Assembly: GCF_003970865.1 (NCBI RefSeq)
Contig: NZ_RXLZ01000026.1
Location: 1-62,154, forward strand
Direction: 5' to 3'
Length of the DNA stretch: 62,154 bases
Origin: Stenotrophomonas maltophilia
GTDB taxonomy: Bacteria > Pseudomonadota > Gammaproteobacteria > Xanthomonadales > Xanthomonadaceae
The notes under the pieces were generated by a model that saw nothing but the letters and a program-made list of their open reading frames with translations, made no database searches and was not told where the DNA came from. Shown here one piece after another: positions 26,389 through 34,536 of this stretch. Position 1 is the stretch's first letter. The number at the start of each line of letters is the position of its first letter. The translations under genes and the position numbers were made by a program.

Positions 26389-27315
26389 GTGCAATACGGA
26401 TACCAGTCAATACCAGGCCGCGCCCGCCCCGCGCCCTCAGCCATCCTCGCCTTCGCGCTCGCGCTTTCCCTGGGCGCCTGTGGATCTGAAGCCGACCGGG
26501 TTCACGCGCCTTCTCCATCAATCACTGATGCGGCATCGGAACCTCTGTCCGCCGCCGCGATCCGGCAGGGTGCTCCGTTGCACGCCGCCGGGAACTCGGT
26601 ACTTGATCGCTACAACCACACAGATCGACTGCGCCCCCTCATTGCGGATCTCGAATACCTGTCCGGCAGCGGCGATGGCAGCGCCAGCCTGATCCTGAGC
26701 CGCGTCTACAGCGAATGCAGCGGCTCGATCGACGCCTCGCTGCTCAGCGTCGCGGAGATTCCGCGCGAACGCCTCAGTGCACTTGCGCGCAGCAGCGGAT
26801 GGCTGAAGCAGCGCTGTGATGGCGTCGCCGTCACCGCGCCCGAAGCCATCGAAAGGCAGCGTCACTACCGCGATCTTGCCGCCGAACAGGGCAGTCTCGT
26901 GGCCCAGATCGAAAAGACCGTGCTTTCGGGAGCGCTTGTCCTGACCGACAGGAACTTCTCAGTCGAGGATCACCGGACACTGGTCGACGCGGTCCTGATG
27001 CAGGACGACGGCGAAGCCTACATCGCACTCGCTGGCCTGATGGGTGACACCGCTGCCAGCCGCACCCGGCAGATGCAGCCTTTCAAGGTCGGCACGCAGG
27101 TGGATGAAGTCGCTTGGATCCTGGCCGGCTGCCAGAAAGGAGTGCCCTGCGGTACCGACTCCGCCCTGCTGAACCGCATGTGCGGGCAAGCCGGCATGTG
27201 TGGCTATGGATCGGTCGAGGATACCTACGCCAATGGCGTACTCACCAACGAAGAAATGGACGAGGCGCGTACCCGCGCTTCTACGATCATCGCAATGTCA
27301 AGGAAGATGAAGTGA
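26389..27315 (+). CDS. Hypothetical lipoprotein
   Basis: A 308-residue protein that I do not recognise. It starts at a GTG with AAAGGA 8 bases upstream. Its signal ends in LSLGAC, a lipobox, so it is probably a lipoprotein. The mature part is helical and has several cysteines (ECSG, QRCDG, GCQKGVPCG, RMCGQAGMCGYG). The stop overlaps the next start (GTGA), so the two are coupled. The frame is open upstream to 25969, but that part encodes no signal peptide and is ignored. Confidence 0.7.
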   Translation: MQYGYQSIPGRARPAPSAILAFALALSLGACGSEADRVHAPSPSITDAASEPLSAAAIRQGAPLHAAGNSVLDRYNHTDRLRPLIADLEYLSGSGDGSASLILSRVYSECSGSIDASLLSVAEIPRERLSALARSSGWLKQRCDGVAVTAPEAIERQRHYRDLAAEQGSLVAQIEKTVLSGALVLTDRNFSVEDHRTLVDAVLMQDDGEAYIALAGLMGDTAASRTRQMQPFKVGTQVDEVAWILAGCQKGVPCGTDSALLNRMCGQAGMCGYGSVEDTYANGVLTNEEMDEARTRASTIIAMSRKMK

Positions 27316-27701
27316 ACGCATCTGTGGTACGGAAGTTGTTGCTGGTAACGCTGATGGTCCCGGCGACTGTTATGGCTGCCAAGGGCATGGGAAAGGTGAT
27401 CAATGCCGCTGATCGCATCTACAAGGATCTGGCCAATGTGGTCGATGCCAGCATCGGCTCCGATCTCGGGATCCGGCAGGCCGCCATGTTCCAGATGGTG
27501 GGTGCCTACCGCCTGTCGCATGGCCTTGCTTCGGTGAAGCGCGGCGAGACAATCACCTTCATCTGGCCGGACGGCTCCGCCGAGAAGGGACTGGCCGCTG
27601 ATCCCTTCCTGACCACTGGCATCGAGCCGATTCCAGGCACTCAGATGACCAAGAAACAGATGTCCCTGCGCTGCGGCTCCTGCCACAACCAGTACAAGTG
27701 A
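27312..27701 (+). CDS. Small exported protein with C-terminal CxxCH motif
   Basis: A 129-residue protein starting at a GTG that overlaps the lipoprotein stop. It has a signal peptide (VVRKLLLVTLMVPATVMAAK). Five residues before the end is CGSCH, which has the form of a c-type haem attachment site, but it lacks the usual surrounding cytochrome fold and distal ligand. It may instead be a simple metal- or disulfide-forming pair. Function unknown; the link with the Cys-rich lipoprotein may matter. Confidence 0.65.
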   Translation: MNASVVRKLLLVTLMVPATVMAAKGMGKVINAADRIYKDLANVVDASIGSDLGIRQAAMFQMVGAYRLSHGLASVKRGETITFIWPDGSAEKGLAADPFLTTGIEPIPGTQMTKKQMSLRCGSCHNQYK

Positions 27702-28026
27702 ACCGCAGGAAGCAACCGGTTCCGGCTGGCTGCACACTGCACATCCGGACGCTCCCTGCCGCACCCTAGCACGCGCGCGTTTCACCCACGCGCTGCGTGA
27801 TCTGACACATCTCCAGTGCTTGCGGGCGGTCACAGCTTCGTCTTTTCGTCGTTGACCTAAAGACGGCAGCTTGTGACGCTTACGGCACGGCAGGGCCTGC
27901 ATGGCCCCACCCGTGCGGTCACCTACCGCAATCCGCAGCACCCGACTCCGCAACGTCTCCACATGACCTCGCTCCGGCACGGTCGTGCTGGACGTCTGCG
28001 CCCTGAACTTCTGCTGGAGAACCGCA
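27702..28026 (+). other. Intergenic region (325 bp) upstream of nuclease gene
   Basis: I see no gene, RNA or strong hairpin here. Short open frames in this stretch continue into the nuclease gene in other phases and look like shadows. A promoter for the nuclease is expected, and TTGACC (27853-27858) could be a -35, but no convincing -10 is placed. Confidence 0.35.
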
Positions 28027-28767
28027 ATGCGCCTTGCAAGCTTCTTCCTCGCGTTCGTCCTCAGTGCCGTCGCCGGCGCTGCCCAGGCCCAGGTCGTCAC
28101 CCTCAACAAGGGTGGCTTCGTGCTCACCTACGATTGCAGCATCCACAGCGCCACGCGCTACGAGTACACGCTCACCGCAGACACCGGCTCGACTGCGCGC
28201 CCGTCAAGTTTCTACAAGGACCCCGACCTGCCGGCCGGCTGCGTGGGCCAGAGCAGCACCGCCTCGTACGCCAGCATCAGTTCCGGCTATGACCGTGGCC
28301 ATCTGGTGACGTCCAACCACATGGACTACAACGCAACCTACATCCGCCGCGCCAACTACATGACCAACATCGTCCCGCAGGTGTCCAGCTTCAACCAGGG
28401 CATCTGGGTGAAGGCCGAGAACGTGGCCGAGTGCTACCGCGACATTGCGCCGGTGGATGTCTATGGTGGTGTGGTCTACGGCGACGCCTCCAACGACTAC
28501 TTCCTCTCCAGCCACGGCATCCCGACGCCGGAGTTCTTCTGGAAGACCATCATCACCCGTGATCCGAACACCGGCACGGCCAAGGCGATCAGCTGGATCA
28601 TTCCCAACGAAGCCAATCTCGGCAGCCTCGACAGCTACCTGGTGACCATCGCCGATCTGGAGGAGCTGCTGGGTGCCAGCTACGTGGCGATCAACGCACC
28701 GGCCTCGCTGAAGAACATGCTGCCGACCAGCACCTGGCCGCAGCCGGCGGGCTGTGATCTGGGCTGA
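28027..28767 (+). CDS. Secreted DNA/RNA non-specific endonuclease (NucA type)
   Basis: A 246-residue protein with a signal peptide (cleavage near AQAQ). It carries the beta-beta-alpha-metal nuclease motif YDRGHL, with H92 as the general base, and N123 in SSFNQGIW as the metal ligand. TNIVPQ is also typical. Such Mg-dependent enzymes degrade DNA and RNA outside the cell. Cys pairs (C37, C72 and others) suggest disulfides. The ATG at 28027 with GGAGA upstream is used. Confidence 0.92.
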   Translation: MRLASFFLAFVLSAVAGAAQAQVVTLNKGGFVLTYDCSIHSATRYEYTLTADTGSTARPSSFYKDPDLPAGCVGQSSTASYASISSGYDRGHLVTSNHMDYNATYIRRANYMTNIVPQVSSFNQGIWVKAENVAECYRDIAPVDVYGGVVYGDASNDYFLSSHGIPTPEFFWKTIITRDPNTGTAKAISWIIPNEANLGSLDSYLVTIADLEELLGASYVAINAPASLKNMLPTSTWPQPAGCDLG

Positions 28768-28785
28768 CCGGCCTGCCGGGAACGG

Positions 28786-28808
28786 GTGGCACCCGGTCCG
28801 GGTGCCAC
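28786..28808. terminator. Perfect 11-bp hairpin
   Basis: GTGGCACCCGG / CCGGGTGCCAC separated by one base, 18 bases after the nuclease stop. In a real fold the top pairs would open to form a small loop. It lacks a T-run. It could be a terminator or a solitary palindromic REP-like element. Confidence 0.6.
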
Positions 28809-28871
28809 GCAAGGATGGCTGTGGGAAAATGGCGGGCAATTGCACCACCGCATTGCCCCCTGGAGCTGTAG

Positions 28872-29567
28872 ATGTCCCGTTTCCCGTTTGATGCCGTGCT
28901 GTTCGACTGCGACGGCGTACTCGTCGACTCCGAGCCGCTGGTCGCCCGCGTTCTCTCGGAAATGCTGACCGCACGCGGCTGGCCGCTGACCCCGGCGCAG
29001 GCGGGTGAAGTCTTCCTCGGCCAGTCCGTGGCCCATCTGGCAGGCCTGATCGAGGAGCGCACCGGCAAGCCGTTCACCGAGGAATGGCTGGAGGAGTTCC
29101 GCCAGCACCGCAACCGGGCACTGGAACGTGACCTTGAAGCGATCCAGGGGGCGCCCGAGGCCGTGCGTGCGATCGCTGCGGCCACCGGCGGGCGGATCGC
29201 CTGCGCTTCCGGTGCCGACCTGTTCAAGGTGAAGCTGCAGCTGGGCAAGGTGGGCATCCTCGATGCCTTCGGCGACCACGTTTTCAGCGGCCAGGACATG
29301 CCACGCACCAAGCCGCACCCGGACGTGTATCTGGCTGCTGCCGCAGCACTGGGCGTGGACCCGACGCGCTGTGCGGTGATCGAGGACACCGTCACCGGCG
29401 CCACTGCGGGCGTTGCCGCAGGCGCCACCGTCTTCGGCTTCAGTGAGGGCGGCCCGCACCACAGTACGCCCGAAGCCCTGCGCGCTGCCGGTGCAAAGGT
29501 GATCTTCCAGCGCATGGACCAGCTGCCGGCCCTGCTTGCCGCCTACGCAGTGAACGCCGTCGCCTGA
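28872..29567 (+). CDS. HAD-family phosphatase (beta-phosphoglucomutase-like)
   Basis: A 231-residue haloacid-dehalogenase hydrolase with a C1 cap. Motif I is FDCDGVLVDSEPL with D12 nucleophile and D14 acid/base. Motif II is the Ser in ACASGADL, motif III the Lys in TKPHPDVYL, and motif IV VIEDTVTGATAG. Members dephosphorylate sugar phosphates or 6-phosphogluconate. The substrate cannot be chosen from sequence. It is convergent with the small membrane protein gene, only 6 bases apart. Confidence 0.88.
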   Translation: MSRFPFDAVLFDCDGVLVDSEPLVARVLSEMLTARGWPLTPAQAGEVFLGQSVAHLAGLIEERTGKPFTEEWLEEFRQHRNRALERDLEAIQGAPEAVRAIAAATGGRIACASGADLFKVKLQLGKVGILDAFGDHVFSGQDMPRTKPHPDVYLAAAAALGVDPTRCAVIEDTVTGATAGVAAGATVFGFSEGGPHHSTPEALRAAGAKVIFQRMDQLPALLAAYAVNAVA

Positions 29568-29573
29568 CCCTGC

Positions 29574-29804
29574 TCAGCCCGCAGCGCCCAGTACGGCGCT
29601 GCGGCGCTTTCCGGCGTAGTGCAGCGCGAACAGGTACAGGCCGGTGAACAGTTGCAGGAACAGCGGCGGCAGCGGCGAATAGGCGATCCACGCCGCAGGC
29701 TCGCCCTGCCCCAGCCCGCGCACCACGAAGTTGGCGATCACCGCCAGGGTGAAGACGATCGAGGTCCAGCGATGCACGGGCCGCGCCCAGCCACCCCGGC
29801 TCAT
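29574..29804 (-). CDS. Small membrane protein (two helices)
   Basis: A 76-residue protein with two hydrophobic segments, one around WTSIVFTLAVIANFVV and one around PPLFLQLFTGLYLFALHY. Its start overlaps the stop of the VOC gene (ATGA at 29801-29804), so it belongs to the LysR-AraC-VOC operon as its last gene. Function unknown. Confidence 0.75.
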   Translation of the reverse strand: MSRGGWARPVHRWTSIVFTLAVIANFVVRGLGQGEPAAWIAYSPLPPLFLQLFTGLYLFALHYAGKRRSAVLGAAG

Positions 29805-30226
29805 TGACGACGCCTCGCTTCGGAGCGGGCTTCGATCATCTTCCAGCCATTGCCGGACGGGTCACGGAATCCGGCGTCGACGGCGCCATAGCGCTCGATC
29901 GGCTCCTGGGTGAATTCCACGCCCTGTGCCAGCCATTGCGTGTAGCGCGCCTGGCAGTCATCGACCGCCAGCACCAGGGGCGGCATTGCGCCTTTGGCCA
30001 CCAGCTGCTGCAGCGAAAGCGCGGTGGCCGCATCGTGGGTGGGCGGGCCTGGCACGAACAAACCCAGCTGGAAGCCGTCCTGGCCCGGGCTGCGTACCGT
30101 CAGCCAGCGGTAGCTGCCGTTGCGTACGTCGGTATGCACTTCGAAGCCGAGCTTGCCGACGTAGAACGCCAGCGCCTCATCCTGGTCGCGCACATACAGG
30201 CCGACCGTGTTCACAGTGTTCGTCAT
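29801..30226 (-). CDS. VOC family (glyoxalase/bleomycin-resistance) protein
   Basis: A 141-residue protein with the paired beta-alpha-beta-beta-beta units of the vicinal-oxygen-chelate fold: VGLYVRDQDEALAFYVGKLG at the start and a second half near FRDPSGNGWKMIE, which carries the last metal-type ligand (Glu). The ATG at 30226 has GGGAGGTC just upstream. It lies 10 bases after the AraC gene. Members bind or detoxify small molecules; the substrate is not evident. Confidence 0.85.
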   Translation of the reverse strand: MTNTVNTVGLYVRDQDEALAFYVGKLGFEVHTDVRNGSYRWLTVRSPGQDGFQLGLFVPGPPTHDAATALSLQQLVAKGAMPPLVLAVDDCQARYTQWLAQGVEFTQEPIERYGAVDAGFRDPSGNGWKMIEARSEARRRQ

Positions 30227-30236
30227 GGGACCTCCC

Positions 30237-30698
30237 TCAGATGGGGTCCACGTTAGCAATCGCCTCGCGGCGGCGCTTCTCCAAAACTGCGATCTTCAGG
30301 TCCGGGCGCTGCGCGGCGCGTGCGTGGCATTCGGGCACGCTGGCCGACGCCGCCTGGCCAGCACGCTCACGCTCACGCACACTGCCCGGGCTGTCACCGG
30401 TGATGTCACGGAAGATGCGGCCAAAGGTACCCAGGCTGCTCCACCCGGTCTGCGCGGCGATTTCGGTGACCGGCAGGTCGGTGTCACGCAACATCGCCAC
30501 GGCCCGTTCGATGCGCCGGCTGAGGAGATAGCGGTGCGGCGGCAGCCCGAAGGCCTGCTTGAACGAGCGGGCGAAGTGCGCCGGCGACACTGCACTGACC
30601 TCGGCCAGGCGCGCGACAGGCCATTCCTCATGGCTGGCCCGATCCATCCGGTCCTTGGCACGCAGCAGGCGCCGCAGCAGTTCGGGGCTCTGGTTCAT
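30237..30698 (-). CDS. AraC-type DNA-binding protein
   Basis: A 153-residue protein consisting almost only of the AraC/XylS DNA-binding module: a first HTH (VARLAEVSAVSPAHFARSFK) and a second (VTEIAAQTGWSSLGTFGRIF). There is no N-terminal ligand domain. The start overlaps the LysR stop by ATGA. Such stand-alone AraC units often regulate the VOC gene beside them, which here follows in the same operon. The tail after residue 115 is charged and of unknown role. Confidence 0.85.
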   Translation of the reverse strand: MNQSPELLRRLLRAKDRMDRASHEEWPVARLAEVSAVSPAHFARSFKQAFGLPPHRYLLSRRIERAVAMLRDTDLPVTEIAAQTGWSSLGTFGRIFRDITGDSPGSVRERERAGQAASASVPECHARAAQRPDLKIAVLEKRRREAIANVDPI

Positions 30699-31621
30699 GG
30701 CATCACCGCCTGGGCCAGGTAATGGCGGCTCGCACGCCGCGCCTCGGCGGCCTGCTCGACCAGCCAGTCACGCAATGCAATGACCTTGGCACTGCCATTC
30801 CGCGCCGTGGGTGCCACGAACCAGAAGCTGCGACCATCGCTGGCGACACCCGGATGCGCCTGCACCAGCCGCCCGCTGTCCAGCTCGGCCTGGAAAAGGA
30901 TCGGCGAACCAATGGCGATGCCCTGCCCTGCGATCGCGGCGCCGACATCCAGATGCTCGACGGCAAAGGGCGCGACGAAACTCTCCGGTGCCGGCGGTGG
31001 AATGTGCCCGTGCGCGGCAAACCACAGCGCCCACCAGTCCGGCCGCCCGAGCAGGGGAATCTCCAGCACGGCGCTGCCCAGCCCACGCGCCGCCGGCAGC
31101 AGCGCTGGCGCACACAACGGTGTGAACACGCTGGGAAACAAGGGAGTTGCCTGAAGACCTGGCCATTCGCCCTGGCCATTGCGGATGGCCGCATCGAAGT
31201 GACCGGCGGCCAGATCCTGCGGCTCTGCCGACAGGTCCAGCTCCAGCACGAACTGCCGGTGGCGGGCGCGGAACGTGCCCAGCCGCGGCGTCAGCCAACT
31301 GGTGCCCAGCGTTGGCAGCACGGACAGGCGCAGTCGCGCCGCATCCACCTCAGCGGCGCGCATGAAGCTGGCGCGCAGTGCATCGAATGCCCGGGTGGCC
31401 TCCTGGGCGACGCTGGCACCTGCCACCGTCAGTTCCACGTGCTGTGCGTGGCGCACGAACAGGCAGGTACCGGTCTGGGCCTCCAGCCGCCGCACGTGAT
31501 AGCTCACCGATGCCGCACTGGTGTCGAGCTCTTCGCCGGCACGCGCGAAGCTGCCCAGCCGCGCCGCCGCCTCGAAGGCGCGGATGGCGGCAAGCGATGG
31601 CAGCTGGCGTTGGGTGACCAT
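30695..31621 (-). CDS. LysR family regulator, GcvA-like
   Basis: A 308-residue LysR regulator with HTH sequence LAAIRAFEAAARLGSFARAG, then DTSAASVSYHVRRLEAQTG, and a LysR substrate domain. It is the first gene of a LysR-AraC-VOC-membrane protein operon, all linked by overlaps or short gaps. It is divergent from the twin-domain Tat protein at 31713, a second possible target. The 91-base gap has no obvious long dyad. Confidence 0.87.
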   Translation of the reverse strand: MVTQRQLPSLAAIRAFEAAARLGSFARAGEELDTSAASVSYHVRRLEAQTGTCLFVRHAQHVELTVAGASVAQEATRAFDALRASFMRAAEVDAARLRLSVLPTLGTSWLTPRLGTFRARHRQFVLELDLSAEPQDLAAGHFDAAIRNGQGEWPGLQATPLFPSVFTPLCAPALLPAARGLGSAVLEIPLLGRPDWWALWFAAHGHIPPPAPESFVAPFAVEHLDVGAAIAGQGIAIGSPILFQAELDSGRLVQAHPGVASDGRSFWFVAPTARNGSAKVIALRDWLVEQAAEARRASRHYLAQAVMP

Positions 31622-31712
31622 AAGTGTGACTTAGCCTGAGCCCCGATATCTGCGTGGTCAATCCCCCTCCTGTCCGCAACGATGGAGGCACCTTCCACAG
31701 GGGATCACGCAC

Positions 31713-32753
31713 ATGGATCGACGGCAGTTCCTGGCCACCCTGGCCGCCGCGGCGGCGTCGACTGCCCTGCCCTCCGGGCGGGCGCTGGCCAGCCACGGCG
31801 AAGACTGGAAATGGTTGCAGGGTAACTGGCAGGTCCGGCACCAACGCCTGAAGGAGCGCCTGGTCGGCGATACCCGTTGGGAGTCCTTCACCGGTTCCAG
31901 CGCGGTCTGGCTCACCCTGGGCGGACTCGGCACCATCGATGACAACGTCATGGCGCTGCCTTCAGGTGCCTACAGGGGCCTGGGCGTACGTGCATTTGAT
32001 CCGGTGTCTTCCACGTGGTCGATCTGGTGGATCGATGGCCGCAATCCTGCCCATATCGAAGCCCCCGTGCGTGGCGTTTTCGAGGGCGATGCGGGCAGCT
32101 TCCGCGGCACCGACCGGATCGACGGACGCCCCATCGACGTGTGGTTCCGCTGGCATGACATCCACGGCGAGGAGCCGTGGTGGGAGCAGGCGTTCTCCGA
32201 CGATGCTGGTGCGCACTGGGAAGTGAACTGGCGCAACGGGTTCCGCCGCACCGCTGCGATCCCCTCTCCGCTTCCGAAACTGCCGGATGCGCCGGGCGAT
32301 TTTGATTTCCTGGTGGGTCATTGGAACGTGCGCCATCGTCGCCTGCGCGCTCGGCTGGCAGGCAGCGATGCGTGGGACGCGTTCAACGGCACCCTGCACA
32401 ACTGGCCGGTATTGGGAGGATTCGGCAACGTGGGTGACAACCTGATGGACGTGCCTGGAGCACCGCTGCGCGGCATGGGCATCCGCGCCTGGAACGCGGC
32501 GGAGCAGCACTGGCTGAGCTGGTGGCTGGATGGCCGGGAGCCGACCCGCATCGGCGCGCCACTGCGCGGTGGTTTCCAGGCCGGTGTCGGCCGCTTCTTC
32601 GGCGAAGACCAGCACGACGGTCGATCAATCCAGACGCGGGTGATCTGGTCGCGCATCACCCTGCGTTCGGCGCGCTGGGAACAGGCGGCTTCGATTGATG
32701 GTGGGCGCAGCTGGGAAACCAACTGGGTCAGCGACTTCGAGCGACAGGCATGA
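31713..32753 (+). CDS. Tat-exported protein with two tandem homologous domains
   Basis: A 346-residue protein with a signal resembling a Tat signal (DRRQFLATLAAAAAS). The mature part is an internal duplication. Residues about 33-182 and 195-344 align: WLQGNWQVRHQRLKERL with FLVGHWNVRHRRLRARL, YRGLGVRAFDP with LRGMGIRAWNA, WSIWWIDGRNP with WLSWWLDGREP. It is rich in Trp and resembles DUF1579-like lipocalin-type domains. Function is unknown. It overlaps the next gene (ATGA at 32750-32753) and is divergent from a LysR gene. Confidence 0.78.
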   Translation: MDRRQFLATLAAAAASTALPSGRALASHGEDWKWLQGNWQVRHQRLKERLVGDTRWESFTGSSAVWLTLGGLGTIDDNVMALPSGAYRGLGVRAFDPVSSTWSIWWIDGRNPAHIEAPVRGVFEGDAGSFRGTDRIDGRPIDVWFRWHDIHGEEPWWEQAFSDDAGAHWEVNWRNGFRRTAAIPSPLPKLPDAPGDFDFLVGHWNVRHRRLRARLAGSDAWDAFNGTLHNWPVLGGFGNVGDNLMDVPGAPLRGMGIRAWNAAEQHWLSWWLDGREPTRIGAPLRGGFQAGVGRFFGEDQHDGRSIQTRVIWSRITLRSARWEQAASIDGGRSWETNWVSDFERQA

Positions 32754-33631
32754 AGGCGCTGCTGGCCGTGATGCTGCTGGTTGCTGCGTCGCCTGCCGCG
32801 TCTCCATCCAGGGTGCTGCAGATCGTCGGCCCGGCCGAGCGCTTTGCCCCGGGCGTTGCATCCACGCAGTACGACGAGATTCGACTGACTTTGAGCCCGG
32901 ACGGAAAAACCGCACTGTGGTTCAGCCGCAACCGCCCGGGCGGTCCGGGCGGGTATGACATCTGGGTCTCCCGCAACGATGGGCAGCGCTGGCGGCCGGC
33001 GACGCCGGTGCCGTTCAACACGCCGGGGCGCGACTTCGATCCCGCCTTTTCCGCCGATGGCCGCGTGGTGTATTTCTGTTCGGATCGCGCAGGCAGCCAG
33101 GGCGGCGACGATCTGTATCGGGTCAGCATGGGGAGCGACGGTCGATTCGCGGAGCCGGTCAATCTTGGCCCCGCAGTGAACAGCGCGGCCGATGAGTTCG
33201 CGCCGATGCTCTCGCCGGACGCCGCCACGCTGCTGTTCTCCAGCGATCGCGCAGGCGGTGCGGGTGGCCATGACCTCTACGTCGCTGCGATGGTGCGTGG
33301 CATGGCGCAGCCGGCACGGCCGCTGCCGGGAGACCTCAATACCGCAGCGCAGGAGTTCGATGCCACCTTCCTGGGCGACGGCCGGACGCTGGTGTTTGCC
33401 CGCGCCCTGGACTTCGGCAGTGCACCGGTGCGCCAGTTCATTGCCTACCAGCGTGGAGGCCACTATGACGCGGGCCTTGCATTGCCCTCCCCCTTGAACG
33501 AGGTCTCCGGCGACAGCTACGGCGCGATGCTGGATGGCTCACAACCCGACACCTTGACCTATTCTGCACGGCGCGCGGACGGTGCAGGGTTGGACCTGTA
33601 CCGCATCCGCTACCGGATGATGCGCCCTTGA
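32750..33631 (+). CDS. Exported WD40-like (PD40) beta-propeller protein
   Basis: A 293-residue protein with a signal peptide and at least four TolB-like PD40 repeats. Each has the pattern LSPDGKTALWFSRN, FSADGRVVYFCSDR, LSPDAATLLFSSDR or FLGDGRTLVFARA, followed by a DLY or DIW strand. The fold is probably a six-bladed propeller for binding a ligand or partner. Its start overlaps the stop of the twin-domain protein, so the pair are likely co-translated. Confidence 0.82.
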   Translation: MKALLAVMLLVAASPAASPSRVLQIVGPAERFAPGVASTQYDEIRLTLSPDGKTALWFSRNRPGGPGGYDIWVSRNDGQRWRPATPVPFNTPGRDFDPAFSADGRVVYFCSDRAGSQGGDDLYRVSMGSDGRFAEPVNLGPAVNSAADEFAPMLSPDAATLLFSSDRAGGAGGHDLYVAAMVRGMAQPARPLPGDLNTAAQEFDATFLGDGRTLVFARALDFGSAPVRQFIAYQRGGHYDAGLALPSPLNEVSGDSYGAMLDGSQPDTLTYSARRADGAGLDLYRIRYRMMRP

Positions 33632-33674
33632 AGGCGGATGTTGTCGATTTTCGGCACCCCGGTTCGTCGAGAGG

Positions 33675-34235
33675 ATGACTACCCAGGAGAAAGCGCAGAT
33701 GGCCTCACACCAGTCCCTTGCCTGCACCTGCGGCCAGGTGCGCCTGACCGCCACGGGCCAACCCATTGCCACCGTCGAATGCTGCTGCGACAGCTGCCGC
33801 AAGGCCGGCGCCATGCTGCAGTCGATGCCCCGAGCACCGGACGTACTGGGCCCGCACGGCCAGACGCTCTTCGTAATGCACCGCAAGGATCGCGTCAGCA
33901 TCGATGCCGGGCATGCCATGCTGCGCGCGTTGCGGTTGTCCAGCAGGGGCGGCAGCCGCCGCGTCCTGGCGGGATGCTGCAATACGCCGCTGTTCCTGGA
34001 GTTCAGCGGCGGCCATTGGCTGAGCCTGTATGGCCTGTTGTGGCCGGCATCGGCAAGACCCGCCGTGGAGATGCGGACCATGGTCAGTGATCTTCCCGAT
34101 GCGTCTGTCCTTCCCGACGATGTGCCGAACCTGGAGACCCGGTCGCTGCGGTTCTATGCCCGGTTGATGAAGGCCTGGATCGCCATGGGCTTCCGCAGCC
34201 CACGCATCGAGATCGCGGGAGATACCCATGTCTGA
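33675..34235 (+). CDS. GFA-like zinc protein (DUF6151 type)
   Basis: A 186-residue protein with Cys motifs CTCGQ near residues 17-21, CCCDSCR near 36-42 and GCCNTP near 100. They are spaced like the zinc sites of the glutathione-dependent formaldehyde-activating (GFA/CENP-V) fold. The whole-protein pattern fits a family often labelled DUF6151. A role in thiol or aldehyde chemistry is possible but unproven. Its 3' end overlaps the next start by 8 bases. Confidence 0.72.
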   Translation: MTTQEKAQMASHQSLACTCGQVRLTATGQPIATVECCCDSCRKAGAMLQSMPRAPDVLGPHGQTLFVMHRKDRVSIDAGHAMLRALRLSSRGGSRRVLAGCCNTPLFLEFSGGHWLSLYGLLWPASARPAVEMRTMVSDLPDASVLPDDVPNLETRSLRFYARLMKAWIAMGFRSPRIEIAGDTHV

Positions 34236-34536
34236 GCCCGAGCGGATCGAGATCGAGAGCATCACCACGCCCGGGCACATCCAGCGCGTGGATCGCGCCA
34301 AGTATCTCGCCATGCGCCATGCCTTGCTGCGGGCGCTGCCTGCGCAACCGCCAGGCCTGACGGTTGTGCAGGCCAAACAGGCGCTGCTGCCGCACCTGCC
34401 CGCCTCGCTGTTCCCGGCAGGTGCCACCGCCGGCTGGTGGTTGAAGGCCGTGCAGCTGGACCTGGAAGCCAAGGGCGTGATCGAGCGCGTCGCGGGCAAG
34501 CCGTTGCGCCTGTTCAAGCACCTGGCGGCCGGCTGA
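34228..34536 (+). CDS. Small winged-helix-like protein (DUF6958 type)
   Basis: A 102-residue protein. It is mostly helical with a C-terminal segment (WWLKAVQLDLEAKGVIERVA) that reads like a winged-helix recognition part. It resembles small uncharacterised proteins annotated as DUF6958. It is co-translated with the GFA-like gene. Its TGA and the stop of the convergent sigma-54 activator gene lie back to back in TGATCA (34534-34539). Confidence 0.65.
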   Translation: MSEPERIEIESITTPGHIQRVDRAKYLAMRHALLRALPAQPPGLTVVQAKQALLPHLPASLFPAGATAGWWLKAVQLDLEAKGVIERVAGKPLRLFKHLAAG

